A DNA stretch of 64,000 nucleotides, from contig JARYIJ010000001.1 of NCBI GenBank assembly GCA_029980465.1, positions 248,001-312,000 on the forward strand, read 5' to 3'. Below the pieces are notes generated by a model that was not told the DNA's origin, made no database searches, and saw only the letters and a program-made list of their open reading frames with translations. Position numbers and translations under genes: made by a program. Source of the DNA: Pseudolabrys sp. Lineage in GTDB: Bacteria > Pseudomonadota > Alphaproteobacteria > Rhizobiales > Xanthobacteraceae. Below are positions 10,092-21,802 of the stretch, piece after piece (the first letter of the stretch is position 1; each line of letters opens with the position of its first letter).

Positions 10092-10258
10092 CCCTCTCCC
10101 CGCTTGCGGGGAGAGGGTGGCGAGCTTTCGAGCCTCTCGAAAGCGAGCCGGGTGAGGGGGCATCTCCGATGCGCACGAGAGGCCCCCTCACCCGGATTGC
10201 TTCGCAATCCGACCCCCGATCAAGTCGGGGCAAGCTCTCTCCCCGCAAGCGGGGAGAG
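10092..10258. repeat. Composite intergenic palindromic repeat inside the pur operon
   Basis: Three nested or tandem perfect stems: CCCTCTCCCCGC/GCGGGGAGAGGG (10092-10117), CCGGGTGAGGGGGC/GCCCCCTCACCCGG (10148-10195) and CTCTCCCCGC/GCGGGGAGAG (10237-10258), with a small CCCCGA-tcaag-TCGGGG stem between the last two. This is the RIME-like element common between genes of Bradyrhizobium relatives. It lies in the purQ-purL spacer. Confidence 0.85.
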
Positions 10259-10267
10259 GTAAAGCAG

Positions 10268-10969
10268 TCACGCCGCCTTCGCCAGATGATCCGTCAGACC
10301 GGCGAACAGGTCGTAGCCGTCGGTCGAGCCGATGGCGGCTTCGACGTGATTTTCAGGGTGCGGCATCATACCAAGCACGTTACCGCGCTCGTTGACGATG
10401 CCGGCGATCGCATTGATCGCGCCGTTGTGGTTCCAGTTCGGATCGACCATGCCGTCCGGCGACGAATAGCGGAAAACGACCCGCCCTTCGCCTTCAAGCC
10501 GCGCGATCGTCTCGCTGTCAGCGATGTAGTTGCCCTCGCCGTGCGCGACCGGCACCTTGATTACCTGCCCGGCATTGTAGCCGCGCGTGAACGGGCTGTT
10601 CGACGTCTCGACCCGCAGATATACGTCGCGGCAGATGAACCTGAGATTCTGGTTGCGCATCAGCACGCCCGGCAGCAGTCCGGCCTCGCAGGCAATCTGG
10701 AAGCCGTTGCACACCGCGAGCACCAGCCCGCCGCGGTCCGCGAATGTTCGCACCGCGTCCATCACCGGCGAGCGCGCCGCAATGGCGCCGCAGCGCAGAT
10801 AGTCGCCGTAGGAAAACCCGCCGGGGATGACGACGAGGTCGGTGCCGGCGGGCAGTTCCGGCTCGGTGTGCCAGACCATCGCCGGCTCGCGGCCGGAAAC
10901 GAGCCGCAGCGTGCGCGCCATGTCGCGCTCGCGATTGATGCCCGGGAAGACGAGAACGGCAGCTTTCAT
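10268..10969 (-). CDS. purQ: Phosphoribosylformylglycinamidine synthase, glutaminase (PurQ) subunit
   Basis: A class I glutamine amidotransferase, 233 residues, that releases ammonia from glutamine for PurL. It starts [18 protein letters not shown]. It has [13 protein letters not shown] (oxyanion region), the nucleophile Cys in AVCNGFQI, and the His/Glu pair in [10 protein letters not shown]. The length is normal. It is preceded by purS, with a 211-base spacer lacking any convincing gene, and followed by the palindromic repeat and purL. It acts with PurS and PurL in the cytoplasm. Confidence 0.97.
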   Translation of the reverse strand: MKAAVLVFPGINRERDMARTLRLVSGREPAMVWHTEPELPAGTDLVVIPGGFSYGDYLRCGAIAARSPVMDAVRTFADRGGLVLAVCNGFQIACEAGLLPGVLMRNQNLRFICRDVYLRVETSNSPFTRGYNAGQVIKVPVAHGEGNYIADSETIARLEGEGRVVFRYSSPDGMVDPNWNHNGAINAIAGIVNERGNVLGMMPHPENHVEAAIGSTDGYDLFAGLTDHLAKAA

Positions 10970-11180
10970 GGCGCCCCGAAAGGATCCGCGCGGCGAGTTC
11001 GTGCCGGCGCCCTGGTGCCTGACATATCCACTCGGCCGCCTGATTGCCAGTGTTAGCCTCGCCGGGAGTGCCGAAGCCCACCGCTAAACGCATAGGGCGA
11101 CGGCCTTTTCATCGTAAACCCGGAATCCGGAGGTCACATCTGCGCGTGTATCCGGAATGACACGGACGACCGGACGCCGT

Positions 11181-11423
11181 TTAACCGAGAACCTCGACGC
11201 GATAGTTCTCGATCACCGTATTGGCGAGCAGCTTGTCGGCGGCCTGCTTGAGCAGCGCCTCGGTCTTGGCGCGGTCGCCACTTTCGACCTCGATGTCGAA
11301 CACCTTGCCCTGCCGCACGCTGGCCACGCCCTCGACGCCGAGCGAGCGCAACGCGCCCTCGATCGCCTTGCCCTGCGGGTCGAGAACGCCGGATTTCAGC
11401 GTAACCGTGACGCGCGCCTTCAT
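11181..11423 (-). CDS. purS: Phosphoribosylformylglycinamidine synthase, PurS subunit
   Basis: An 80-residue PurS, the small dimeric protein that couples PurQ to PurL in the FGAM synthase complex. The family pattern is clear: KARVTVTLKSGVLDPQGKAI, then LGVEGVASVRQGKVFDIEV, then the helix with NTVIENYRVE at the end. It is separated from purC by 12 bases on the same strand, so the two are co-transcribed. Confidence 0.95.
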   Translation of the reverse strand: MKARVTVTLKSGVLDPQGKAIEGALRSLGVEGVASVRQGKVFDIEVESGDRAKTEALLKQAADKLLANTVIENYRVEVLG

Positions 11424-11435
11424 CGGGTGCGACCG

Positions 11436-12203
11436 TCAGCCCTTGACCAGAACCGGGCCGGTGCCGCGCGGCGGCTCGCCTTCGTTCATGATGCCGAGCC
11501 GCTTTGCGACCTCGGTATAGGCCTCGAGCAGGCCGCCGAGATCGCGGCGAAAACGGTCCTTGTCGAGCTTCTCGTTCGACTTGATGTCCCACAGCCGGCA
11601 ACTGTCGGGCGAAATCTCGTCGGCGACGACGATGCGCATGACGTCGTTCTCCCACAGACGCCCGGCTTCCATCTTGAAGTCGACGAGGCGGATGCCAACG
11701 CCCAGGAACAGGCCCGACAGGAAGTCGTTGACGCGGATCGCCAGCGCCATGATGTCGTCGATTTCCTGCGGCGACGCCCAGCCGAACGCGGTGATGTGCT
11801 CTTCAGATACCATCGGGTCGCCGAGCTTGTCGTTCTTGTAATAGAACTCGATGATCGAGCGCGGCAGTTGCGTGCCTTCCTCGATGCCAAGCCGCGTCGC
11901 CAGCGAGCCCGCCGCGACGTTGCGCACCACGACCTCGAGCGGCACGATCTCGACCTCGCGGATCAACTGCTCGCGCATGTTGAGCCGGCGGATAAAATGC
12001 GTCGGTACGCCGATGTCGTTGAGGTGCTGGAAGACGTACTCGGAAATCCGGTTGTTCAGCACGCCTTTGCCTTCGATCACCTCATGCTTTTTCGCATTGA
12101 AGGCGGTGGCATCGTCCTTGAAGTGCTGAATCAGCGTTCCCGGCTCTGGGCCCTCATAGAGGACCTTGGCCTTGCCTTCATAGACACGGCGGCGGCGGCT
12201 CAT
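11436..12203 (-). CDS. purC: SAICAR synthetase
   Basis: PurC ligates aspartate to CAIR with ATP. The N-terminal [19 protein letters not shown] is the family ATP-binding strand pair. [34 protein letters not shown] (signature 1) and [11 protein letters not shown] (signature 2) are all present. The start at 12203 ([10 protein letters not shown]) gives 255 residues and the usual N-terminus; an in-frame ATG at 12233 adds ten residues and is a possible alternative, with GAGGAG rather far upstream. It heads the purC-purS-purQ-purL series and is divergent from the ATP synthase zeta gene. No purine operator was recognised in the spacer. Confidence 0.95.
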   Translation of the reverse strand: MSRRRRVYEGKAKVLYEGPEPGTLIQHFKDDATAFNAKKHEVIEGKGVLNNRISEYVFQHLNDIGVPTHFIRRLNMREQLIREVEIVPLEVVVRNVAAGSLATRLGIEEGTQLPRSIIEFYYKNDKLGDPMVSEEHITAFGWASPQEIDDIMALAIRVNDFLSGLFLGVGIRLVDFKMEAGRLWENDVMRIVVADEISPDSCRLWDIKSNEKLDKDRFRRDLGGLLEAYTEVAKRLGIMNEGEPPRGTGPVLVKG

Positions 12204-12508
12204 GGGGGTGTACCGTGGTTTGTGAAAGTCCATCGGATTGCCGTGGCTCCTCTATCCGAAACGTCTTGCAAGATCCGCGGCGCGGAACCGGTCACTCGAT
12301 GGGAATGCCCCCGGCTCCTGCCGGAAACTAGCCGAACACCACGGCGAGTACAATCGCAGCTCGCGCGCGTTGTCCACCCTCCATCCACCTTGCTCCACCC
12401 TCGCATTGCGGCGGCAATCGGGCGCGCGGCCATGTTGCCTTGACGCTATCCGGACGATATGCAAGGCGCAGGATCAACGTGCAAAAATCAGGGTCTTTCG
12501 AGGGCGGC

Positions 12509-12832
12509 ATGACCACATTCAACAAACGCGAGGAAGGCTTCGAACAGAAGTTCGCGCACGACGAGGAATTGAGGTTCAAGGCGACGGCCCGCCGCAACAA
12601 GCTGCTCGGGCTGTGGGCGGCGGGAAAGCTCGGGCTGTCGGGCGCCGACGCCGAGGCCTACGCCAAGGCTATCGTGATGGCCGACTTCGAAGAACCCGGC
12701 GATAACGACGTCTTCCGCAAGCTTCGCAAGGACCTCGATGACAAGAAGGCTGCCGTCTCGGATATCGAGATCAGAAAGGCCATGAACGAGCTGATGGCGG
12801 CCGCGGTCGCACAAATCGAAGCGGGCAAATAG
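12509..12832 (+). CDS. ATP synthase zeta subunit (DUF1476 family)
   Basis: A 107-residue soluble helical protein. It carries the DUF1476 pattern: MTTFNKREEGFEQKFAHDEE at the N-terminus, then RRNKLLGLWAAGKLGLSGADA and YAKAIVMADFEEPGD. In Paracoccus this family is the zeta subunit, which inhibits the F1 ATPase in alphaproteobacteria through its N-terminal segment. The start at 12509 has AGGGCGG upstream. It is divergent from purC and lies 9 bases before the aldolase gene, so the two may be co-transcribed. Inhibitory strength varies between species and cannot be read from the sequence. Confidence 0.85.
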   Translation: MTTFNKREEGFEQKFAHDEELRFKATARRNKLLGLWAAGKLGLSGADAEAYAKAIVMADFEEPGDNDVFRKLRKDLDDKKAAVSDIEIRKAMNELMAAAVAQIEAGK

Positions 12833-12841
12833 GGGACGTCC

Positions 12842-13621
12842 ATGGCACTTCCGGGCTTTTCGCTCGCCGCGCGCCTCCGCGCCGGTGAAACGGTCTATAC
12901 CGGCTGGTGCTCCCTCGCCTCGCCGATCATCGTCGAAATCGCCGCGCGCGAAGGCTTTGCGGCGGTCACGCTCGACGGCCAGCACGGCCTGTGGACGCCC
13001 GACGAGGTGCGGCTTGGCGTCGCTGCGATCCGTCAGGGCGGCGGCGCGCCGATCGTGCGAATCGCGCTCGAGGATTTCGGCAGCGCGTCCCGTGCCCTCG
13101 ACTGGGGCGCCGAAGGCATCGTCGCGCCGATGATCAATAATGTCGCCGACGCCAGGCGCTTCGTCGGCGCCTGCAAGTTTCCACCGGTCGGCGAGCGCTC
13201 CTGGGGACCGCACCGCGCCATGATGCTGGCCGGCATTCCCGACATGAAGACCTATCTGCGCGACGCCAACGACAACGTCGTCACCATCGCGATGGTCGAG
13301 ACGCAGGAGGCGATGGACAACCTCGACGCCATCGCCGCCGTGCCGGGCATCGACGTGCTGTTCGTCGGCCCTTCCGACCTGTCGATCACGCTGACCAAGG
13401 GCGCCGAGCTCGATCCGCATTCGAAAATCGTCGAGGCGGCGAACGACAAGGTGCTGGCCGCTTGCAAGAAGGCCGGCAAGATCGCCGGCCTCTATTGCGC
13501 CACCGCGGAGCGCGCGGTCGAGGTGAGCAAGCGCGGTTTCCGCTTCTGCGCCGTCGGCAACGACCTCGGCTTCATCCGCGCCGCCTACGCCAACGCCGCG
13601 AAGGTGACGAAGGCGGGCTGA
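12842..13621 (+). CDS. HpcH/HpaI family aldolase/lyase
   Basis: A 259-residue TIM-barrel class II (metal-dependent) aldolase of the HpcH/HpaI family, which cleaves 4-hydroxy-2-oxo acids to pyruvate plus an aldehyde. Family motifs are present: VTLDGQHGLWTPDE (catalytic His), a WGAEGIVAPMINNVADAR barrel strand, VTIAMVETQEAMDN (metal-binding Glu), VLFVGPSDLSITL (metal-binding Asp) and FCAVGNDLGFI at the C-terminus. The physiological substrate cannot be told from sequence. It follows the zeta-subunit gene by 9 bases. A lineage palindrome lies just after the stop. Confidence 0.85.
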   Translation: MALPGFSLAARLRAGETVYTGWCSLASPIIVEIAAREGFAAVTLDGQHGLWTPDEVRLGVAAIRQGGGAPIVRIALEDFGSASRALDWGAEGIVAPMINNVADARRFVGACKFPPVGERSWGPHRAMMLAGIPDMKTYLRDANDNVVTIAMVETQEAMDNLDAIAAVPGIDVLFVGPSDLSITLTKGAELDPHSKIVEAANDKVLAACKKAGKIAGLYCATAERAVEVSKRGFRFCAVGNDLGFIRAAYANAAKVTKAG

Positions 13622-13639
13622 TTATCTTGAGCCTTTGTC

Positions 13640-13662
13640 ATGGCCGGGCTTGACCCGGCCAT
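13640..13662. repeat. Intergenic palindrome, TGGCCGGG-cttga-CCCGGCCA type
   Basis: ATGGCCGGG (13640-13648) and CCCGGCCAT (13654-13662) form a perfect 9-bp stem with a 5-base cttga loop, in the spacer between convergent genes. Related copies occur at 17439-17538 and 41703-41791. Confidence 0.8.
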
Positions 13663-13686
13663 CCCGATAAGGTGGACCATGCGTCT

Positions 13687-17413
<3,727 letters not shown>

Positions 17414-17438
17414 GGCGGGCGCTCCAGGCTCTGCCGTC

Positions 17439-17538
17439 ACCCGCGGGCTTGACCCGCGGGTCCATGAGCCCGCGCCGACGGATGCCAGGCTTATGTTTTG
17501 ACGGCCGCGCCATGGATGGCCGGATCAAGTCCGGCCAT
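17439..17538. repeat. Two intergenic palindromes between the two IDH genes
   Basis: ACCCGCGGG-cttga-CCCGCGGGT (17439-17461) and ATGGCCGGA-tcaag-TCCGGCCAT (17516-17538) are perfect 9-bp stems with 5-base loops. They are of the same family as 13640-13662 and 41703-41791 and face each other in opposite orientation, as judged from the loop sequences. Confidence 0.8.
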
Positions 17539-17599
17539 GACGAACGAGAGCACGTCACGGCTGTTGCCGATGTCGCGTTTCAAAAGGTGGCTTCCTGAG

Positions 17600-18814
17600 A
17601 TGGCGAAGATCAAGGTCAAAAATCCGGTCGTCGAGATGGACGGCGACGAGATGACGCGCATTATCTGGAAGCTCATCAAGGACAAGCTGATCCACCCCTA
17701 TCTCGACATCGACCTGCTCTACTACGACCTGTCGATCCAGAAGCGCAACGAGACCGACGACCAGATCACCATCGACGCCGCCAACAAGACCCGGGAGGTC
17801 GGCGTCGCCGTCAAATGCGCCACCATCACGCCGGACGAAGGCCGCGTGAAAGAATTCGGCCTCAAGGAGATGTGGCGCTCGCCGAACGGCACGATCCGCA
17901 ACATCCTCGGCGGCACCATCTTCCGCGAGCCGATCATTTGCCGGAATGTGCCGCGCCTCGTGCCCGGCTGGACCAAGCCGATCATCATCGGCCGTCACGC
18001 CTATGGCGACCAGTACCGCGCCACGGATTTCAAGTTCCCGACCGCCGGCAAGATCACCATCAGGTTCGAAGGCAGCGACGGCACGGTGATCGAGAAAGAC
18101 GTGTTCAACGCGCCGGGGAGTGGCGTGACAATGGCGATGTACAATCTCGACTCGTCGATCCGCGATTTTGCCCGCGCCTCGATGAACTACGGCCTCGCCT
18201 GCGGCTATCCGGTCTACCTGTCCACCAAGAACACCATCCTGAAGCAATATGACGGCCGCTTCCTGGAGCTGTTTCAGGAGGTGTTCGACAAGGAATTCAA
18301 GGACCGGTTCGCCGAGAAGAAGCTCACCTACGAGCACCGCCTGATCGACGACATGGTCGCGTCGTCGCTGAAGTGGTCGGGCGGCTATGTCTGGGCTTGC
18401 AAGAACTACGACGGCGACGTGCAGTCGGATACGGTCGCACAAGGATTCGGCTCGCTCGGCCTGATGACCTCGGTGCTGATGACGCCGGATGGCAAGATCG
18501 TCGAGGCGGAAGCCGCGCACGGCACGGTGACGCGCCACTACCGCGAGTACCAGAAGGGCCGCGAGACTTCGACCAACTCGATCGCCTCGATCTTCGCCTG
18601 GACGCGCGGCCTCGCCCACCGCGCCAAACTCGACGACAACGCGCCGCTCGCGACCTTCGCGACCACGCTCGAGAAGGTCTGCGTCGACACCGTCGAAGCC
18701 GGGTTCATGACCAAGGACCTCGCGCTGCTCGTCGGTCCCGATCAGAAGTGGCTCACCACCACCGGCTTCCTCGACAAGGTCGACGAGACTCTCAAGGCGG
18801 CAATGGCGGCCTGA
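17600..18814 (+). CDS. icd: NADP-dependent isocitrate dehydrogenase, homodimeric (eukaryotic-like) type
   Basis: A 404-residue IDH of the short homodimeric class shared with mitochondria and rhizobia. It starts [20 protein letters not shown]; the in-frame upstream ATG at 17498 lies in a repeat and is rejected. KSPNGTIRN is replaced here by [20 protein letters not shown], the substrate loop. [12 protein letters not shown] contains NADP-family residues, [31 protein letters not shown] the metal aspartates, and [20 protein letters not shown] the coenzyme-binding end. It catalyses the same reaction as the monomeric enzyme encoded directly upstream, so the cell has two isozymes. Downstream begins a 1.24-kb non-coding island. 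Confidence 0.96.
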   Translation: MAKIKVKNPVVEMDGDEMTRIIWKLIKDKLIHPYLDIDLLYYDLSIQKRNETDDQITIDAANKTREVGVAVKCATITPDEGRVKEFGLKEMWRSPNGTIRNILGGTIFREPIICRNVPRLVPGWTKPIIIGRHAYGDQYRATDFKFPTAGKITIRFEGSDGTVIEKDVFNAPGSGVTMAMYNLDSSIRDFARASMNYGLACGYPVYLSTKNTILKQYDGRFLELFQEVFDKEFKDRFAEKKLTYEHRLIDDMVASSLKWSGGYVWACKNYDGDVQSDTVAQGFGSLGLMTSVLMTPDGKIVEAEAAHGTVTRHYREYQKGRETSTNSIASIFAWTRGLAHRAKLDDNAPLATFATTLEKVCVDTVEAGFMTKDLALLVGPDQKWLTTTGFLDKVDETLKAAMAA

Positions 18815-18932
18815 GCGTCTGCGCGCCGCGCAGACCCCAGTTACCCGGTAATGACAGCCGAGAGTGGGACGAGGTTCTCATCCGCTTCATCCTGGGGAGG
18901 TGGGCTAGAAATGGTTCCGGGTTTTCAATCTC

Positions 18933-19088
18933 GTGTCCCGGACGCGGTGCAGTGCGAGCCATAAGCGCGTTTTGCGCGCTTATGGCGAAGTGGTGCACCG
19001 CAGAGCCGGGACCCCGGTTGATACACAAAGAAAGCGGGATCCCGGGTCTGCAGCGCACCGCTAACGCGCTGCGCTGCGCCCGGGACAC
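18933..19088. repeat. Composite intergenic repeat, copy A
   Basis: The element runs from GTGTCCCGG to CCGGGACAC and is itself palindromic at the ends. Inside it are two sub-palindromes: CATAAGCGCG/CGCGCTTATG with GGTGCA..TGCACC arms, and GTCTGCAGCGC/GCGCTGCGC. Copy B (19700-19865) is its reverse complement over nearly the whole length. The preceding 24 bases (AAATGGTTCCGGGTTTTCAA and CTC) are also found, in direct orientation, before copy B. The element type is typical of spacers in Bradyrhizobium relatives. Confidence 0.8.
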
Positions 19089-19112
19089 CAGCCATGTGCT
19101 GTCGTACGTGTA

Positions 19113-19140
19113 TTGACAATATTCCTAATATGACTATAGT
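19113..19140 (+). promoter_or_regulatory. Near-consensus sigma70 promoter with palindromic operator-like sequence
   Basis: TTGACA (19113-19118), 16-base spacer, TATAGT (19135-19140). It is AT-rich in an otherwise very GC-rich stretch. The -10 is embedded in a perfect 12-base palindrome TGACTATAGTCA (19131-19142), and the spacer holds ATATT-cct-AATAT (19119-19131). The direction points into the hairpin-rich region that follows. No gene with a normal coding pattern starts downstream. Confidence 0.65.
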
Positions 19141-19146
19141 CACACA

Positions 19147-19560
19147 GTCCGATCCGTCAAAGGGCGTCATCTAGAGGCGTGCTGATGGCGGGACCGGATG
19201 CGGTGCCTGCGGGTGGGTTTCGCAAGCCCATCCCCGGGAGGCCCGGGACCCCGCCCGACGGGCATTATGACCCGTCCGCAGGGAGCCTGCTTAAGCCGGG
19301 AACCCATCAATTGGGTCCGGCGAAGCGCGGCCCCGGGTCTGCGGACAGGCTGCGGCCGTCCGCGAAGCCGCGAGGGAGCGCCGGACGGCGCGAGCCTCTT
19401 CGCCAGAGGCTCTCCGCATCGCAAGGTGCGGAAACCAAGACGTTGCGCCGCCCGGCGCTCCGTCCCCTTCGGCTTGAGACGGAGGGAGGAAGATGGAAAG
19501 ACGACGCCCCCGCGTCGCTAACAACAGGGGCTGCGGAGCGTTGGCTGCGCGGGCTGTCTG
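19147..19560 (+). ncRNA. Candidate large structured RNA, unclassified
   Basis: A run of nested and consecutive perfect hairpins downstream of a strong promoter. Closing stem GGCGGG/CCCGCC (19187-19192/19250-19255) encloses TGGGTTT-cgc-AAGCCCA (19214-19230) and CCCGGG-agg-CCCGGG (19233-19247). Then come GACGGG/CCCGTC (19257-19276), GCAGG/CCTGC (19278-19290), GCCGG-ga-ACCCA/TGGGT-CCGGC (19295-19321) and GCGGAC/GTCCGC (19341-19363). Next is a three-way junction closed by GAGCGCCGG/CCGGCGCTC plus CGGCGC/GCGCCG (19376-19460) with arms GAGCCTC/GAGGCTC (19392-19412) and CCGCA/TGCGG (19414-19431). CCGTC/GACGG (19460-19482) and CGACGC-cccc-GCGTCG (19502-19517) follow. Unpaired GAAACCAAGACG sits in the junction. 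It does not match tmRNA, RNase P RNA, SRP RNA or 6S RNA as I know them. The 5' and 3' ends are guesses. Class unknown. Confidence 0.5.
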
Positions 19561-19606
19561 AAAATCGAAGCGCGCGTCTGCCTCAATCCTCATGGTGGGA
19601 AGCGCC

Positions 19607-19634
19607 GCAGATGTCGGATTTGCCCGACATCTGC
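19607..19634. other. Perfect 11-bp hairpin downstream of the RNA candidate
   Basis: GCAGATGTCGG (19607-19617) pairs perfectly with CCGACATCTGC (19624-19634) across a 6-base loop. There is no T run, so it is not an obvious terminator. It could be the 3' boundary of the structured RNA or a separate repeat. Confidence 0.5.
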
Positions 19635-19699
19635 ATGCTCACACGCTGCACTCACGCTCCTCAGAGTCTAACCGAAAATGATTCAGGGTTTTCAAACTC

Positions 19700-19865
19700 G
19701 TGTCCAGGGCGCGGCGCAGCGTGAAACGATGCGCTGCAGACCCGGGACACCGGTTTCTTTGTGGATCAATCGGGGTCCCGGCTCTGCGGTGCACCACGTC
19801 GCCATAGCGCGTCGAAGACGCGCGTAAACGCGCTTATGGTTCGTGCTGCACCGCGCCCGGGACAC
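19700..19865. repeat. Composite intergenic repeat, copy B (inverted relative to copy A)
   Basis: The reverse complement of this segment matches copy A (18933-19088) along its length, including GGTGCACCGCAGAGCCGGGACC and the ACAAAGAAA connector. The main difference is a 10-base insertion in the CATAAGCGCG stem. Together the two copies bracket the promoter and structured region. The remaining 192 bases up to the GNAT gene hold only a CTGAGAG/CTCTCAG hairpin (20019-20046) and no gene. Confidence 0.8.
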
Positions 19866-20057
19866 GCCGTTGATTTTGACGAGCTCTTTTCGAGTCAGAC
19901 TGTCAGGATGAGGAGTAACTCCGCGAGAACGAGCAGAGTGTGTGTGTCGCGCCGTGCTTTAATTTTGGGCGTCATTGTTCGCGAAGGCGGGCGGTCCAGT
20001 ACTCAACGCAATTGCCCCCTGAGAGATCGGCGTTTCGCGCTCTCAGAATGAGGAACG

Positions 20058-20519
20058 TTAAAGCCGGCGCTCCATGACATCGAACGGCGAGCGGCCCGGA
20101 TCCTGTCCCTCTCCCGTCACGACGAAGCCGAATTTGGCGAAATAGGCCCGGTTGCCGGGCAAGCTCTTGCGCACGCGCAACAGCAGCTTCGGCAGGCCGC
20201 GCGCCCGCGCCTCGCGCTCGGCGGCCCGCATCAATGCCGCGCCGACGCCGCGGCGTCGCCATTGCGGGTGCGTCGCCATCCGCGTCAGATCAAGCGCGTC
20301 GTCTTTGACCGCGCAGAACACGCTGCCGACGAACTCGCCGTTCGCCATGGCGACGAAAACGACGCCGTCGCGCTGCCGCGCCGCGAGATCACCGGCGGTC
20401 TCGTGAAGCACGCTCGACGGCGGCTCGAAACCCGCAAACGCCGCGTGGACCAATGCCATGATGTCGCCCAAGCGGTCGCGCGAGGTCCAAGGCTGAACGA
20501 TGACGTCGGGCGCGGCCAT
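20058..20519 (-). CDS. GNAT family N-acetyltransferase
   Basis: A 153-residue GNAT acetyltransferase using acetyl-CoA. The acetyl-CoA loop is visible as RMATHPQWRRRGVGAALMRAAE (R-x-x-G-x-G/A), followed by the helix and ARGLPKLLLRV, and the C-terminal GNRAYFAKFGFVVTG strand-helix typical of the fold. The start is the ATG at 20519, two bases after the stop of the antiporter gene, so they are translated from one message. A long reading of this frame up to 21458 is an out-of-frame shadow of the antiporter. The acceptor substrate is unknown. Confidence 0.85.
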   Translation of the reverse strand: MAAPDVIVQPWTSRDRLGDIMALVHAAFAGFEPPSSVLHETAGDLAARQRDGVVFVAMANGEFVGSVFCAVKDDALDLTRMATHPQWRRRGVGAALMRAAEREARARGLPKLLLRVRKSLPGNRAYFAKFGFVVTGEGQDPGRSPFDVMERRL

Positions 20520-20521
20520 GA

Positions 20522-21733
20522 TCAGGCCGGCGCCTTGGCGGGCTCCTCGCCTCGCCGCACCAGCATCCGCGCGACCAGCGCAGCAAGCGGCGTCAGCAGC
20601 ATCGTCAGCGCGACGACGGCGATCGCCCCACTGGTCAGTTGCGGCGACACCAGGGTGCGCGCCTGCGCCAGCACGACAAAGGCAAATTCGCCGCCCTGCG
20701 CCAGCAGCAACGCTACCTCGATCGCCGTATCGCGCGGCACCTTGAAGGCGCGCGCAGCGCCGTAGAGGATGCCTGCCTTCACCGCCATCAGGGCCACGAC
20801 GCCGAGCAGCACCCAGCCGATGTCGTGGACAACCGCCGCCAAATCGAGGCTGGTGCCGACGGTGATGAAGAAAATGCCGAGCATCAGGCCCTTGAACGGC
20901 TCGAGGTCGGTCTCGATGCGGTGCTTCGCCTCGCTCTCGCTCAGCAGCAGGCCGGCGAGAAACGCGCCGAGCGCGACCGAAAGCCCGGCCGCGGCGGTCG
21001 CCACCGAAAAGCCGACCAGGATGAGCAGCGTGATCGCCATGATGAGATCGCGGCTGCCGGTCTGCAGCGCCGACTTCACCAGCGGCCGCGCGACGAAGCG
21101 GCCGACCAGCATGATGGCAAACACCGCGCCGAGCGCTTCGGCGAACGGCAGGATGAGCTGCAGGATGTCGCCCTTGGCGCCGAACACCAGCAGGCCGACG
21201 ATAAACATGATCGGCACCACCATCATGTCCTGCAGCAGCAGCACCGAGAGCGCGACGCGCCCGACCAGTTCGGCGGCCCGCCCCTGCTCGATCAGCAGTT
21301 GCATGACGATCGCGGTCGACGACAGCGCGAGGCACAGGCCGAGCACGAGGCCGGACGGCGGCACGGCGCCCGAGGCGCGCAGCGCCAGCCCGATCGCCAG
21401 TGTCGTGACCACGACCTGCGCGAGGCCGACGCCGAGCACGTAGCGGCGCAGCTCCCACAGCCGCTTGAACGACAGTTCGAGGCCGAGCAGGAACAGCAGC
21501 ATCATGATGCCGAATTCGGCCATCGGCTCGCCGCGCTGCGGGTTGTCGAAGGTGACGTAGTGGACCCAGGGGTGATCGGCAGCGAAGCGGCCGAAGCCGT
21601 GCGGACCAAGCGCCACGCCGGCGACCAGGAAGCCGAGTACCGTGCCGATGCGCGCGCGGTAAAACAGCGGCACGATGACGCCGGCGACGACGAGGAAAAT
21701 CAGGAAGCCTTTGAGAAGCGGCGCGTGCAGCAC
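20522..21733 (-). CDS. CPA2-family monovalent cation:proton antiporter, no RCK domain
   Basis: A 403-residue integral membrane protein of the KefB/CPA2 type that exchanges K+ or Na+ for H+ across the inner membrane. Features seen: about 12 hydrophobic helices, TVLGFLVAGVALGPHGFG in helix 2, MMLLFLLGLELSFKRLWELRR, LALSSTAIVMQLL and LSVLLLQDMMVVPIMFIVGLL (the QD motif of the transport core). It ends shortly after the last helices, so the C-terminal TrkA-N/RCK ligand domain of KefB and KefC is absent. The start is GTG at 21733. It is followed by the GNAT gene and preceded by the K+ channel gene on the same strand. Confidence 0.85.
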   Translation of the reverse strand: MLHAPLLKGFLIFLVVAGVIVPLFYRARIGTVLGFLVAGVALGPHGFGRFAADHPWVHYVTFDNPQRGEPMAEFGIMMLLFLLGLELSFKRLWELRRYVLGVGLAQVVVTTLAIGLALRASGAVPPSGLVLGLCLALSSTAIVMQLLIEQGRAAELVGRVALSVLLLQDMMVVPIMFIVGLLVFGAKGDILQLILPFAEALGAVFAIMLVGRFVARPLVKSALQTGSRDLIMAITLLILVGFSVATAAAGLSVALGAFLAGLLLSESEAKHRIETDLEPFKGLMLGIFFITVGTSLDLAAVVHDIGWVLLGVVALMAVKAGILYGAARAFKVPRDTAIEVALLLAQGGEFAFVVLAQARTLVSPQLTSGAIAVVALTMLLTPLAALVARMLVRRGEEPAKAPA

Positions 21734-21802
21734 GATCGGCCCGTCGGTGAGGTTCCGGTTTCTTTGCCAGAACGCCGCACCGCCCGCAATCGGTTGCCGT
21801 CC

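Noticed and set aside
8089..10155. Long plus-strand frame opposite purL (similar ones opposite alaS, the antiporter and channel genes, and the large AMIN/TPR gene)
   Set aside because: High-GC shadow frames rich in Arg, Ala, His and Asp without recognisable domains.
10075..10248. N-terminal extension of PurL
   Set aside because: It translates the palindromic repeat and has no counterpart in PurL; GTG 10074 gives the family N-terminus.
19147..19560. tmRNA, RNase P RNA, SRP RNA or 6S RNA as identity of the structured region
   Set aside because: No TTCGA-type T loop or ANDN-like tag, no GAGGAAAGTCC core of RNase P, no SRP GNAR/tetraloop arrangement, and too long for 6S. Judged by memory of the motifs only.
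19179..19724. A 181-residue open frame through the hairpin island
   Set aside because: Codon use is abnormal (AGG, GGG, GGA, CTA), the product is low-complexity Pro/Arg/Gly, and the last part is repeat copy B. The perfect stems explain the sequence better as RNA.
20520..21458. A 466-residue fusion reading into the GNAT gene
   Set aside because: The upstream part is the wrong frame of the antiporter gene; the GNAT has its own ATG at 20519.
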